Shown: one piece after another, positions 25,659-35,522 of the stretch | Layout: every line of letters begins with the position of its first letter | Numbering within the stretch: position 1 is the stretch's first letter | Assembly: GCF_000621125.1 (NCBI RefSeq) | Contig: NZ_JHZC01000022.1 | Location: 1-49,329, forward strand | Length of the DNA: 49,329 nt | Reading direction: 5' to 3' | From: Maribacter antarcticus DSM 21422 | GTDB lineage: Bacteria; Bacteroidota; Bacteroidia; Flavobacteriales; Flavobacteriaceae | Made by a program: the position numbers and the translations under genes | Notes under the pieces: generated by a model | Database searches by the model: none | Told to the model about the DNA's origin: nothing | Seen by the model: only the letters and a program-made list of their open reading frames with translations

Positions 25659-27155
25659 TTATTCTTCTGGGAGTACTTTAAAAATACGGACTGGGTTTAT
25701 GCCTTTCCTCTTCATCTGTTTCCATTTTATAAAAAACAGTAAGCTCGCCATTCCCATAACGATGAGCCAGATAGGAGTGGAATGGAAGTACCACTCTTTT
25801 ACCTTAGAGGTAAAATCTTTATACGTGTGTACCGCTAAAAAAAGTAAGAGGGAAACTGAGCCCATCCAACCAATAGCGAGTTGTAGCATTCTATTTTTAA
25901 ATATTTTAATAGTATCTGCTAACTCCCTATTTACTCTTGGAAGCGTAATTAGGGTGATGCACATCAATAGAAAATTAACCATCATAGACGTTACCATAAT
26001 ATCTATTCCTAAGAAAAAATCTCCTGCGAAATGAGAGCCAAATACGCCGGCACTTGCCATACCTCCAGCTAAGATTAAAGCGATATTAGGGGTGTGATAT
26101 TTTTTATGAATAGTAGTGATAAAATTTGGAAAAATACCATCTTTTGCCCACGCGAACATGAGTCGGGAAACGGAAAGTAGCATGGCAGGTAAGTCATTGA
26201 TCAATGCTATTGTAGCACCTAGTAAAATAGCTATCCCAAGGCCAGAAGGCAGCACATAGCTAAGAAGGCCAGGGGCGGAAATATCTTTTTTGAAAGCTTC
26301 TTCTGCCACAAAACTCCAAGGAACAGTGTGGTACACAGCCGATGCGAAAAGAAAGTAGAAAAGACCAACAGATGCAATAGATAATAATATGGCTTTCGGT
26401 AGGGTTTTGGTCGGGTTTTTAGCTTCGCCCCCGGCTTGGGCAATAGAATCAAAACCTATAAAACTTGAAAATAATAAGGCTGCCGCCGATAGAAAAATAC
26501 GCCAGTCGAAGACAGCAGTATCCATTGGAAAAAAACTACGATTTTCACGAGCCTCTAAGGCAGTTACAAAATCCGAAGTAGAGAAATAGAAACCTGATAC
26601 GATAACAATTCCTCCTAACAAAAACATGAGGAACATCATAGGTAGTAAGGTGATGGCGTATGATTTGCTTCCTCTAATATTGACACCTACAAAACTCCAT
26701 ATGAGTAGAAGTGCGAGAGAAATTCTCATCCATCCTTGTTCCAAGGTTTGTGATAGTTGAATCCACCCTAGTTCAAAAAAAATATCACGGATAAAAGGAA
26801 TAGTGACATATGCAATAACCCCAATGACAATGGATAGACCAAACCATTGTGAAAAACTGGCTACAAAACCTAGGTAGGGGTGAAGCCCTCTACTGGCGTA
26901 GATATAGCTACCCCCAGCTCTTGGCATGGACGAGGCTAGAATGCTATAGGCAAGCGCTGCAAAAATAGCCGGTATAGCTGCAAAAGCGAAGGCATACAAG
27001 ACGTAAGGACCAATGCCAGGAACGTTTTTTTGAATCATAAACGGCACTACGTTTATGGAAGCACCCAACATAGAACAGACACCTGTAGCGGTTAAGGCAA
27101 CGAGCCCTAATTGTCTAGAAAGTTTTGGCGTTTTATTCAAGTTCATTCTTGACAA
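25659..27155 (-). CDS. APC family amino acid/amine permease
   Basis: A 498-residue protein with about 12 membrane helices and APC signatures: GASINVVPFMIQK (TM1 break), GGSYIYASRGLHPYLGF, and SSFIGFDSIAQAGGEAKNPT. The hydrophilic C terminus is short (KQMKRKGINPVRIF). Possible starts at 27155 and 27146 (MNLNKT). It sits between the AKR-RidA fusion (3 bp) and the DUF885-like gene (9 bp), all minus strand, so it imports the substrate of that operon. Substrate unknown. Confidence 0.88.
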   Translation of the reverse strand: MSRMNLNKTPKLSRQLGLVALTATGVCSMLGASINVVPFMIQKNVPGIGPYVLYAFAFAAIPAIFAALAYSILASSMPRAGGSYIYASRGLHPYLGFVASFSQWFGLSIVIGVIAYVTIPFIRDIFFELGWIQLSQTLEQGWMRISLALLLIWSFVGVNIRGSKSYAITLLPMMFLMFLLGGIVIVSGFYFSTSDFVTALEARENRSFFPMDTAVFDWRIFLSAAALLFSSFIGFDSIAQAGGEAKNPTKTLPKAILLSIASVGLFYFLFASAVYHTVPWSFVAEEAFKKDISAPGLLSYVLPSGLGIAILLGATIALINDLPAMLLSVSRLMFAWAKDGIFPNFITTIHKKYHTPNIALILAGGMASAGVFGSHFAGDFFLGIDIMVTSMMVNFLLMCITLITLPRVNRELADTIKIFKNRMLQLAIGWMGSVSLLLFLAVHTYKDFTSKVKEWYFHSTPIWLIVMGMASLLFFIKWKQMKRKGINPVRIFKVLPEE

Positions 27156-27164
27156 TAGATACCT

Positions 27165-28820
27165 TTAATCTAAAATAGTACTTAAATGCTCTTTAGCTCC
27201 TGTGAGTTCCCATTGCCCTAAACTGATAGGAATATTCCCAATGCTATTAAGTCTATCGAAAAAGGATTTTAATTCAAACTCGGTTCCTTCTTTTTCCAAT
27301 TTTCGGGCGTATTCCGCCAAGGCCTGTTCTACTAAATATTTTCCAGTAATGTAACTGGTTCCATAGCCCGGTTGTCTTAAGTAGAGATGTTGCTCAAAAA
27401 TCAGGAGTTCTTTTTCGGTCTTCATCCATCCTCTTGGTGTATAGTCAGAATGAATTTTACCCGCTTCCTCCATGGTCATTTCATTTGCATGGGCATACAG
27501 GGAGCCTAGACCGCGAGCGGCACGTTGGGCAATCATGATGTAAACAATTTCACGAACTCTTGGGCTGTCATCATAAAGTCCAGCTTGCATAAATAGTTCT
27601 TCTACTGCTGTAGCTATCCCTTCGTTTCGGGAATCGAAAATATTATATAACAAAGCGTCTTTCCGGATACTGCTTTCATGTGGTTCATTATCCATACGGG
27701 CCAGTTCAAACCAATGGTAAAAGTGAGAGAATAGTGGCCTTGGGTCATAATGAGCAGTAATCCAAAAAAAATTCCGCTGCTCTTTGGGGACGAATTCACC
27801 ATAATGCGCCTTTAGTGCAGGGTCAAAATAATCCTTTACTGTTACGATGTCCTCTTCCTCCAAAAAGTCCAATAAACTATTTGCTGCTTTTTTATTTAGT
27901 ACGGTATAAGCTTCTGGCGTAGCCGCATCAGTCAATGGAGGTAAATTTCTGTTGCGATGTTCCTCTAATTTAAGCCCTGTCCAAGCACGTGTTAACTCTC
28001 GTTTAAGTAGTAGTACTTCATCTTCCCAAGTCATTGGAACGAGGTGTACGTTCTGCTGATACCAGGTATAATTGTCCTTTCCAATACCTGAAGGGCCTGT
28101 TTTTGTGGGTGCCTGCTCCTCTAGCCAGTTAACGAGGTCTTCTGTGGCTAAAATAGCTTTATTTATGGCGTTCAGTGCTTGCCTGTCCTTTCCAATGCCT
28201 GATTTGTTCTTTAGATTTTCTAAATCGGATATTTGGGTTTTAATATCTCGTATACCTGTAATCCAAAGGTCTTTTGCGTTACCCGTTAAATTGATTTTAG
28301 CTTGTGCGTTTAAAGATGGAATGACCATAAGCTCTGCTAAAAACTGTGTACGTTTTTCTTTAGAAAGCGGGAAATCATACTGCCAGACCTCTAAAACAGC
28401 GTGGTGTGTTGGTCCTTCGTGAGCAGGGACGTCACTACGGGAGGTCCAAATGGTCTTGTAAAAAGCAGGATCACGCTCCCAAGGTTTCAGGATTCTTTGA
28501 TTAAAATCATAACCGTTCATCTCTGCCCTTGCAATATGCCAATCTATTTGTTTTGCAACTGGCCATTGGCCAATGGCCATGGCATTAAGTTGCTTTTTTA
28601 TGACACTGAATTCCGCATTTCTGACAGTAAAAGTTGCTGCGCGGTAATCGGGAGCGCTATTGTAAAGTGGTGGGTTTTCAAAGGAGCGCCATTCTTGGAA
28701 GAGGGCCTCTAGTTGGGTGTAGGAGTCATCGGTACTAACAGACTGTCCATAGGTCGTTGTGGCGAAGCTTATCAACAAGGAGAAAAAAAGAAAATGTTTT
28801 AATATGGGCTGGTGGCTCAT
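27165..28820 (-). CDS. DUF885-like secreted protein, probable metallopeptidase relative
   Basis: A 551-residue exported protein (signal peptide ends FATTTYGQS). DUF885-type motifs are [19 protein letters not shown] (about 245-263), [15 protein letters not shown] (about 396-410) and [17 protein letters not shown] (about 481-497). The usual HExxPGH zinc motif was not found at the expected place before the RNEG motif (there the sequence is [14 protein letters not shown]). A HEGPTHH is present near residue 134. It could be a divergent or non-catalytic homologue. It is the first gene of the operon upstream of APC permease and AKR-RidA, so it may release the imported compound in the periplasm. Confidence 0.7.
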   Translation of the reverse strand: MSHQPILKHFLFFSLLISFATTTYGQSVSTDDSYTQLEALFQEWRSFENPPLYNSAPDYRAATFTVRNAEFSVIKKQLNAMAIGQWPVAKQIDWHIARAEMNGYDFNQRILKPWERDPAFYKTIWTSRSDVPAHEGPTHHAVLEVWQYDFPLSKEKRTQFLAELMVIPSLNAQAKINLTGNAKDLWITGIRDIKTQISDLENLKNKSGIGKDRQALNAINKAILATEDLVNWLEEQAPTKTGPSGIGKDNYTWYQQNVHLVPMTWEDEVLLLKRELTRAWTGLKLEEHRNRNLPPLTDAATPEAYTVLNKKAANSLLDFLEEEDIVTVKDYFDPALKAHYGEFVPKEQRNFFWITAHYDPRPLFSHFYHWFELARMDNEPHESSIRKDALLYNIFDSRNEGIATAVEELFMQAGLYDDSPRVREIVYIMIAQRAARGLGSLYAHANEMTMEEAGKIHSDYTPRGWMKTEKELLIFEQHLYLRQPGYGTSYITGKYLVEQALAEYARKLEKEGTEFELKSFFDRLNSIGNIPISLGQWELTGAKEHLSTILD

Positions 28821-29046
28821 TATGCTTATATTTTTCCAAAAGATAGTTTATTCATAACTTTTTTGAAAGACTAAATTTGAAAAGAAGCCCCTTTTAGGCT
28901 GATTTAGGTTTTAATCAATACGATTTGGTGGAGTGCTAGCGGCTAAATTTCACAATTATTCCTCGTTTGAAAACAAAAAAAGAATTTACGTTCCGACACT
29001 ATAAAAGTGATGGATTAAGCAATGGGAGACATTACTCAAAATGTGC

Positions 29047-29691
29047 CTAATCCGTAGTATAAAAAATCAAGTCCTGCTCTTCCATAGCTAGTATCATAAG
29101 TTTTATATACTCGGTGGTGGTTTTTTTAAAATTTTGTAGGTCGGTGATATTAAAGCCCGCCCTCCAAATGGTTTCGCGCTCCTTCCCAACACAAATACAA
29201 TACAAGGCTGTTTCTGTATGAAACACGGTATAGTTGTCATAATAGCTGTCCTCGTAATAAATAGCTTGATGGCTTATATAATCATCCTGAAAGGTATATA
29301 GGTAGTGGTCTACATCAGAAATTCGGGTACGAAGCGTTTTTTTGTCTTCCGACCCTATGATTTTTGTAAACAGTATGGCATCAAAATCCTTATTCAACAA
29401 CTGCTGTTCCACTTCCGTAAGTTGCGCTTCTGATTGTTGGGAGCTTGTAAAGTCAACATCAAAAACGTCGACACTTCGTACGGCTTCCACATTTCGCTTT
29501 TGGAACTCGGCTTGTACTTTACTCTCAAAATCTTCGCGTATACTGTCATTCTCCGTCACGCCAACGATTAGAACCTTATAGGCGTGGAACAATACGATAT
29601 CTGGATTTTTCCAATTGCTTACAAGTTTCGTAGAAGAACAACTCCATAGGCTACTGGTAAAAATAAGAAGTAGTATAAATTTTTTTATCAT
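29047..29691 (-). CDS. Lipoprotein of unknown function (DUF4136-like)
   Basis: A 214-residue lipoprotein (lipobox SLWSC, Cys18) with KLVSNWKNPD immediately after it and a domain containing YKVLIVGVTENDSIREDFE, then DFDAILFTKIIG and ETIWRAGF. The N-terminal SNWKNPD and the nucleotide-free alpha/beta layout resemble DUF4136-type lipoproteins. It is a single gene, 155 bp downstream of the universal stress protein gene. Confidence 0.65.
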   Translation of the reverse strand: MIKKFILLLIFTSSLWSCSSTKLVSNWKNPDIVLFHAYKVLIVGVTENDSIREDFESKVQAEFQKRNVEAVRSVDVFDVDFTSSQQSEAQLTEVEQQLLNKDFDAILFTKIIGSEDKKTLRTRISDVDHYLYTFQDDYISHQAIYYEDSYYDNYTVFHTETALYCICVGKERETIWRAGFNITDLQNFKKTTTEYIKLMILAMEEQDLIFYTTD

Positions 29692-29853
29692 TTTACTTTT
29701 ATAGATAGCCTAGCTATTTTCTAGCGTTTGTTCCGTTGTTAAGTACTAACTGTTGATTCTGCTAGAACGTGATTTTTAAAGTCCGTTAGTTAGTGTATAC
29801 CTAGGGAATCGGGAAATACTAGGTTCATTTGAAAATACAAGGTATCGCAAGTA

Positions 29854-30696
29854 TTATTTCAAATCTGGCAGTACCATAAACGGAATGGTAATATGAAATC
29901 CTATTTTTTTAATGACGGGTTCAATAAAAAGGCGTTCCACAAAAGTGTGTTTGTTCTGCACCATAACCAACAGGTTCATTTTATGTTTTAGTTGAAAGTC
30001 ATTGATAGCATTAATGATTTCTTGATTGTGGGGGTTATGGAAAAGATGGGCAATGCCTTTTAGTTCCTCGTCTAATTTCGCTTGGTTTTTTAGCTGTTGT
30101 TTAGTGAGGTCATAGCCATTGGAGACGTGCAGCACCTCAATACTTGAAACATGTTGTCTAGCAACCTTCAGTAGTACCTTAAGCGGTACTGTTTTAAAAT
30201 CAACTTCGTAATCGGTTGGGAACAAAATTTCATTGGGGACCTCGTACTCAAAATTAGGCGGAACTGCAATCACGGGACACTTAGCCCTCTTAATAATATC
30301 TACGGTGTTTGTGCCGAATAGTATTTCCTTGGCTCCCGTTGCCCCTTTGGTACCCAAGAGGATTAGATTTATTTCTTCCTCTGGCACCATTCTAGAGATC
30401 TCATTGGTAAGCGTATTTTGGCAGGCAAGGGAGTTAAAAGTATGGTTGTTGTTTGGATGTTCTTTTTCTATTCTGGCCTTTAGTTTGTCTAGATTTTCTA
30501 CGGCGGCTTCCCGTATAACATCTCCAAGGCCAATGAGGCCTGGGCTACCTACCAAATATTCCGCATGATATACTGGCGGCATATAGGTATGTAGCAGATA
30601 AAACGTAGATTTTATATCCTTGAATGTTTGGAGCGCATATTGAATAGCCTCATAAGCATTTTCTGAAAAATCGGTAGGAAGGAGTATACGTAGCAT
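29854..30696 (-). CDS. Universal stress protein with two UspA domains
   Basis: I start at ATG 30694-30696, giving 280 residues; the upstream extension to 30888 lacks coding character. The first UspA domain begins MLRILLPTDFSENAYEAIQYAL and carries the ATP-binding-like GTKGATGAKEILFGTNTVDII and CPVIAVPP segments. The second runs from PNEILFPTDYEVDF to the C terminus. Tandem-UspA proteins of this size are common in flavobacteria and are usually stress- or starvation-induced; the trigger here is unknown. Confidence 0.88.
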   Translation of the reverse strand: MLRILLPTDFSENAYEAIQYALQTFKDIKSTFYLLHTYMPPVYHAEYLVGSPGLIGLGDVIREAAVENLDKLKARIEKEHPNNNHTFNSLACQNTLTNEISRMVPEEEINLILLGTKGATGAKEILFGTNTVDIIKRAKCPVIAVPPNFEYEVPNEILFPTDYEVDFKTVPLKVLLKVARQHVSSIEVLHVSNGYDLTKQQLKNQAKLDEELKGIAHLFHNPHNQEIINAINDFQLKHKMNLLVMVQNKHTFVERLFIEPVIKKIGFHITIPFMVLPDLK

Positions 30697-31189
30697 AATA
30701 AAGAATTTTATAGATTGAATATTCAAAGCTATCGCACTACAGTACAAAAAACCATGACATTGGTTAGGTTTTAATATGAGGGTTTTGAAATATGCAGGTT
30801 TAAAATATGTTAGTTTAAAAAGGAACTCTGAAACTCCCATTCTGGTCCATTTTCCCCCAATGGTTTGGGCTATGTGAAATTTTAGCACCTAACTTAATAG
30901 CGGTAAAGGACTAGTTGGGGTAACCCATAAATATCAAATTAGAGAAGTGCTTACGATGCTACTCTTTAAAAATGGGAAGTCGTTGAATAATCGCGATATC
31001 AGCTGAAATTAATTATATTTTCATTTGTTTACGGGAAACCAGAATTCCTTGTCTACCGTGTTTATTTTTAAATTCGTCCGCCTTTGGGTACTATTTTTTT
31101 AGTTAAGGGGTTCATTTGCTATCTTTAAAGAAGAACTAAAAAGTAAGTCGTGCACTATCACAGCGCTATTAAATTTAAAGAAAACAAGT
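30697..31189. other. Non-coding gap between divergent genes
   Basis: A 493-bp region between the universal stress protein gene (minus) and the PIG-L gene (plus). It contains a candidate minus-strand -7 element at 30724-30731 and nothing else I recognise; no long frame, hairpin or repeat stands out. Confidence 0.5.
30724..30731 (-). promoter_or_regulatory. Candidate -7 element of the universal stress protein gene
   Basis: Minus strand TAGCTTTG matches TAnnTTTG, 27 bp before the chosen start codon. No clear -33 TTTG at optimal distance. Confidence 0.4.
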
Positions 31190-32023
31190 ATGAAAATTTT
31201 CAACTATCCGTATCGGACAGATATTCACACTATATTTCTATATGCCGTGTCGTTTATATCGCTTTTTCAAACGACCGAAATATGGAGTCAGAAACCCCAT
31301 GAAGGCAAGGTTATTTTAGCTGTATTTGCGCACCCTGATGACGAAAGTACAGTAGCACCAATATTGGCCAAATATGTTAGAGAGGGTGCCCAAGTGCATC
31401 TGGTAATCGTTACCGACGGTAGGTATGGTACGAACGACTATCATGATCACGAAGCTGGGGAATCCCTTGTGGCTACCAGAAAAGAAGAAATGAAATGTGC
31501 TGCCGAAAAACTGGGAGTAGTGCTAACCCACTTAGACTATCATGATCAATTAAAGGCGGGTGAAGGCTATGATGGACACATGCCACAGGCTTGGGCGATG
31601 ATAAAGGAACTTTACGGCATCATAGAAAAGGTCCAACCTGATGTTCTAATTACATGGGGACCAGATGGAGGTACGACGCACATGGATCATAGGCTAGTAG
31701 GTGCCTCTGTAACGCAGGTTTTTTTAAGTAAAGATTGGGATAAGCCAATGGCCTTATTTTTTTACGGCACCCCCTCTGACAATATCGACACTGCTGAAAC
31801 TAAAATATTAAGAGGACAATCTAGTAGGTATTTAAGAACTAAAATTTCATATACCCAAGAAGACCTTAACAAATCGTATACTTCAATTCAATGTCATTAC
31901 AGCCAAATGAATCCAGATATTACTCAGGAAGATTATGAAAAAGGCAAAACAAGTAACGGTATGTTCGTTTACTTAAGAAAATTTGAGGGTCCAACAAAAG
32001 ATTCAAACTCTGTTTTTGAATGA
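31190..32023 (+). CDS. PIG-L family deacetylase
   Basis: A 277-residue protein with an exported-type N terminus (hydrophobic residues 15-28, ends WSQ). The zinc-binding motif is AHPDDE (residues 47-52), and THMDHR (163-168) supplies the second half of the site. GRYGTNDYHDHEAGESLVATR is the usual PIG-L loop. By family it de-N-acetylates an N-acetylglucosamine-containing or related substrate, here probably periplasmic. It stands alone and is convergent with the broken alpha/beta hydrolase gene. Confidence 0.88.
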   Translation: MKIFNYPYRTDIHTIFLYAVSFISLFQTTEIWSQKPHEGKVILAVFAHPDDESTVAPILAKYVREGAQVHLVIVTDGRYGTNDYHDHEAGESLVATRKEEMKCAAEKLGVVLTHLDYHDQLKAGEGYDGHMPQAWAMIKELYGIIEKVQPDVLITWGPDGGTTHMDHRLVGASVTQVFLSKDWDKPMALFFYGTPSDNIDTAETKILRGQSSRYLRTKISYTQEDLNKSYTSIQCHYSQMNPDITQEDYEKGKTSNGMFVYLRKFEGPTKDSNSVFE

Positions 32024-32036
32024 GTCTTTACAGGTT

Positions 32037-32058
32037 CGATTAGGGTCATACCTAATCG
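32037..32058. terminator. Hairpin after PIG-L gene
   Basis: CGATTAGG (32037-32044) and CCTAATCG (32051-32058) around a 6-nt loop, 14 bp past the PIG-L stop; no T run, so termination is uncertain. Confidence 0.4.
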
Positions 32059-32303
32059 GTGATTTGTAATGAGGCGACGGTTGTTTTTGCTGACCAGGAG
32101 TAAAGGATACTCTTTGTTGTGATTGATTACCGTTAAAGCTTGTTCTATAACGAGGGGTCTGGAATGTTGAGGTTCCTTCGGATAAGAAAAACCTTTGCCG
32201 CCACCTTTTAAAAAATAGTGCCATGAGTAGCTGATAAGTACAGGCGCTTAGGAACAAAATGTAAAGGCAACCGCAGTAGATATGATATCAAGGGTTTAAA
32301 AGT

Positions 32304-33193
32304 TTAGTAAGCCACTATTTTTATATCAGTTAACCAATGCACAAAGCTGTCGCGCCAAGTTGCTACACTAACGCCTCTTTTAATTCCAGAATCGAAACTA
32401 TGTTCTCCTTTGGCGTAGATGTGCAATTCTGTGGGTACGTTCTTCTCTAACAAAGCACTATACAATGTAATACATTTAGCAGGGGGAGTTCCGGTGTCTT
32501 CTCCTCCATTGACTAAAAACATGGGAGGGATTTCTGTATTGGAATCAATCTTTTCAAAAAATACATCCCATACAGAACCATATATAAATCCAGCAAAATC
32601 TGGCACTGTATTTTCCTCATACTGGGCATAGGAGGGGAGCAGTTCATTAAAGGTTTCTAAAGCAGCAAAAAGCGATAAGGCACCCCAGAGGAGAAACCAC
32701 TACTTCCCACTTTGTTTTTATCTATCCCGAATTCATGCGCTCTAATTCTTAGCATATGGATAGCCTGTTTTGCATCGGCATACACTTCTCCATTGAACAC
32801 ATCTCTCTCAAGCGTGAATCCTGGGGTATTACTATAATACGTTAATACCATTGCGGTGAAACCTTTGCTAGCAAGCCAGATGGCGAAATCCGTTCCCGCT
32901 CTATCAATCCATAATTCTTTAAAACCACCCCCAGGACAAAGGACAATGGCAACTCCGTTCGCCGTGTCTTTATCAAGCGTATAAAGCGTATATGTTGGTT
33001 CATAAACTTGACGTATAATAGCACTCTTTTGAGATAAGGGACTTTTTAATACGGGTTCCGTTCGTATTTTTTCTTTTTCGTATTTCACGGGGTTATTGGG
33101 AATGCCATTAGGCCAAAGTGGTAATTCGATTGGGGCTTGCGCAGTTATGGCCTTTTCAAGGAATAAACCAAATATAACCAATAGGGGTAGCAA
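32304..33193 (-). pseudogene. Alpha/beta hydrolase (acetyl-xylan-esterase/BD-FAE-like) with frameshift
   Basis: The upstream frame (32657-33193) encodes a signal-like N terminus, PIELPLWPNGIPNNP, the oxyanion region VAIVLCPGGGFKELW and the nucleophile elbow GSSGFSSG. It then goes out of frame into VPYRFLLL and stops. The downstream frame picks up exactly there with ALSLFAALETFNELLPSYAQ, continues through VPDFAGFIYG and ends with the catalytic-His region GEHSFDSG. One missing G in the GGGG run at about 32680-32685 explains the shift. The start is also uncertain (TTG 33193). The substrate is probably an acylated sugar or small ester. Confidence 0.8.
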
Positions 33194-33485
33194 CTTTTGT
33201 TGGTGTTACCATGTCAAATAAATTTAATGTAGTACGTATTCGTCCAGTTTATTAACAATCGTTTCATGAAATTTACAATACATTAACCAATCACACTTAT
33301 ATAGGAGGCACTGGGAAGTGGTTAGGGTTATATTTTACACAAATTCCATTTCTGAAAAATTACTACAAGCAGAAATAGTAGCGCTTTACAAAAAACAGCT
33401 TTTGTTAAGGGTAAGAATTTTTGAAGTAGTATTGAGGGCGTGCAACAGTACTTACTAAACGTCGTTACATTTAGCATTGCGCAAC

Positions 33486-34937
33486 TTAGATTGGTTCATT
33501 CAAATCCCACAACAAAGGAAGAACCAAATAAACTGCCGCTGTTAAAATTAGTATAGAAATTATGTTTAGCCAAAATCCTTTTTTAACCATGTCATCCATC
33601 TCTAAATAGCCAGCCCCAAAAACAACTGCATTTGGTGGCGTTGCTACCGGTAACATAAAGGCGCATGAGGCAGCTAATGTGGCACCAATCATTAAATAAT
33701 AAGGGTGAACACCAAGGACTGGTGCTAAGGACACTAAAACTGGTAGTAATATTGCAGTTGTTGCGATGTTAGACGTAATCTCGGTCAAGAAATTTACTAG
33801 GGTGATCAGAATAAGTAATAACAAAATAAAAGGTAATGTTTCTAGTGCTGTTAATTTACTTCCTATCCAAAGCGCCAATCCACTGGAGTCAAACCCAAGC
33901 GCTAACGTTAAACCTCCACCGAATAAGATTAAAATGCCCCAAGGTAATTTTACAGCATCTTCCCATAAAATTAATTTTTGATTTTTTTGACCGGTTGGCA
34001 ATAAAAATAGGATGACTACGGAAATCATAGCAATGATGGTATCATCCATGGCGGGAACTAATTTTTGCAGCAAAAAGGAGCGCGAAATCCATGCAAAAGC
34101 GGTCCCTGCAAAGACCACTAAAACTATTTTTTCCTCAAAGCTCATTTTACCCAAAGCTTTAAGCTGTGTTGCAATCTCTTTACGACCGCCTGGGAATTCC
34201 TTTTGGTTAAAATCAAAAGCAAAACGCGTTAAATAATACCAGCATATAAATAGTAATAACACGGAGATAGGGAACCCCAAAACAAACCACTCCGTAAAGG
34301 TGATCTCTTTCCCAAAAGTGGTTTCTACCACGCCTGCTAAAACTAAGTTGGTAGGTGTTCCTATCAATGTTGATATCCCTCCAATCGAAGCGCTATAGGC
34401 GATGGAGAGCATTAAGGCTTTGCCGAATATTTTATTTTCGTTTACTAGGGTATCTGGATTATCGTTTAACTGAGATACGATGGCCATCGCTATGGGCAGA
34501 ATGATGACCGTTGCAGCAGTATTGGAAATCCACATGGATAAAAATGCCGTGGCAAGCATAAAACCAAGAATGATATTGATAACGTTGGTTCCGATAATAT
34601 TTATGATCGATAAGGCGATTCTTTTGTGCAGGTTCCATTTTTCAATGGCAATAGCTAAAACGAATCCGCCCATATATAAAAATATGTATTTGTGACCATA
34701 GGATAATGCGGTAGTCGTTAAATCTAATCCACCTGACAAGGGGAAAAGAACTAAGGGTAATAATGCCGTAACGTAAATAGGAATTGCTTCCGTAATCCAC
34801 CAAATAGCAACCCAAGCAACAGAAGCTAAAACGGCATTGGCCGAATCGCTAAGTCCTTCAGGATGGAAAAAAAATAAGATATAAAAAAAGGAAAGAGGTC
34901 CAAGAATGCGACCAATAACTTGTTTTGAAATTCTCAT
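33486..34937 (-). CDS. SLC13/DASS family anion symporter
   Basis: A 483-residue transporter with about 11-12 helices. DASS signatures include WWITEAIPIYVTALLPLVLFP near residue 45, the SNT-type motif MWISNTAATVIILPI, SIGGISTLIGTPTNLVLAG, and the second repeat's EITSNIATTAILLPVL. Family members carry Na+-coupled dicarboxylates, citrate or sulfate. It is the last gene of the minus-strand cluster 33486-40036 (99 bp after RidA), which suggests movement of an acid released by the upstream hydrolases. Confidence 0.88.
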   Translation of the reverse strand: MRISKQVIGRILGPLSFFYILFFFHPEGLSDSANAVLASVAWVAIWWITEAIPIYVTALLPLVLFPLSGGLDLTTTALSYGHKYIFLYMGGFVLAIAIEKWNLHKRIALSIINIIGTNVINIILGFMLATAFLSMWISNTAATVIILPIAMAIVSQLNDNPDTLVNENKIFGKALMLSIAYSASIGGISTLIGTPTNLVLAGVVETTFGKEITFTEWFVLGFPISVLLLFICWYYLTRFAFDFNQKEFPGGRKEIATQLKALGKMSFEEKIVLVVFAGTAFAWISRSFLLQKLVPAMDDTIIAMISVVILFLLPTGQKNQKLILWEDAVKLPWGILILFGGGLTLALGFDSSGLALWIGSKLTALETLPFILLLLILITLVNFLTEITSNIATTAILLPVLVSLAPVLGVHPYYLMIGATLAASCAFMLPVATPPNAVVFGAGYLEMDDMVKKGFWLNIISILILTAAVYLVLPLLWDLNEPI

Positions 34938-35036
34938 AGGGTACTAAAAATATAATTATCGTCTCAAAATATACGGGTATAATAAGGTCAAATTTTGGAG
35001 AACAGGGATCTAATTATTTATGCTTCTTTAGCGATT

Positions 35037-35513
35037 TTAATCATAAACCTCCACAATACACTCTACTTCAACGGCTTGTGCTCTAGGTAAAGAGGCTACT
35101 CCAATAGCCGCTCTAGCGTGAATTCCTCTATCGCCAAAAACGGCCACCATCAAATCAGAAAAACCATTCATAACCTTTGGTTGCTCTATAAAATCGGGAT
35201 GGCAATTGACCAGCGCTAGCACTTTCACAATACGTTTCACTTTCTTTAAATCGCCCAACATTTCTTTTAATACAGCTATTTGGTTGATGGCTGTTAACCG
35301 AGCACCTTCATAGCCTTTTTCAATAGAGATATCCACACCCAATTTGCCGGTTATTTCAACACCGTTTGCATATCTGGGGCCTTTTCCTGCTAAGAAAATA
35401 AGATTGCCAGTTTGCACACCATTTACATAATTTGCAACTGGGTTGGGTGCTTTTGGAAGTTCAATATTCAGTTCTTTTAGTCTTGCTTCTGGGTCGTAAT
35501 TTTCGGTACTCAT
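35037..35513 (-). CDS. RidA family protein (stand-alone)
   Basis: A 158-residue RidA/YjgF protein: NGVQTGNLIFLAGKGP, IAVLKEMLGDLKKVKRIVKV, and HARAAIGVASLPRAQAVEVE, in which the Arg corresponding to the essential RidA Arg is kept, unlike in the AKR-RidA fusion at 24204-25655. It is about 30 residues longer than typical RidA because of an N-terminal extension. It lies 9 bp after the amidohydrolase, so the two are cotranscribed; it may hydrolyse reactive imines made by amide or amino-acid breakdown. Confidence 0.88.
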   Translation of the reverse strand: MSTENYDPEARLKELNIELPKAPNPVANYVNGVQTGNLIFLAGKGPRYANGVEITGKLGVDISIEKGYEGARLTAINQIAVLKEMLGDLKKVKRIVKVLALVNCHPDFIEQPKVMNGFSDLMVAVFGDRGIHARAAIGVASLPRAQAVEVECIVEVYD

Positions 35514-35522
35514 TTTTAAAAA

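Noticed and set aside
32003..32257. Minus-strand ORF of 84 codons after the PIG-L gene
   Set aside because: Low-complexity basic sequence overlapping the PIG-L stop and a hairpin; no homologous motif, no ribosome binding context.
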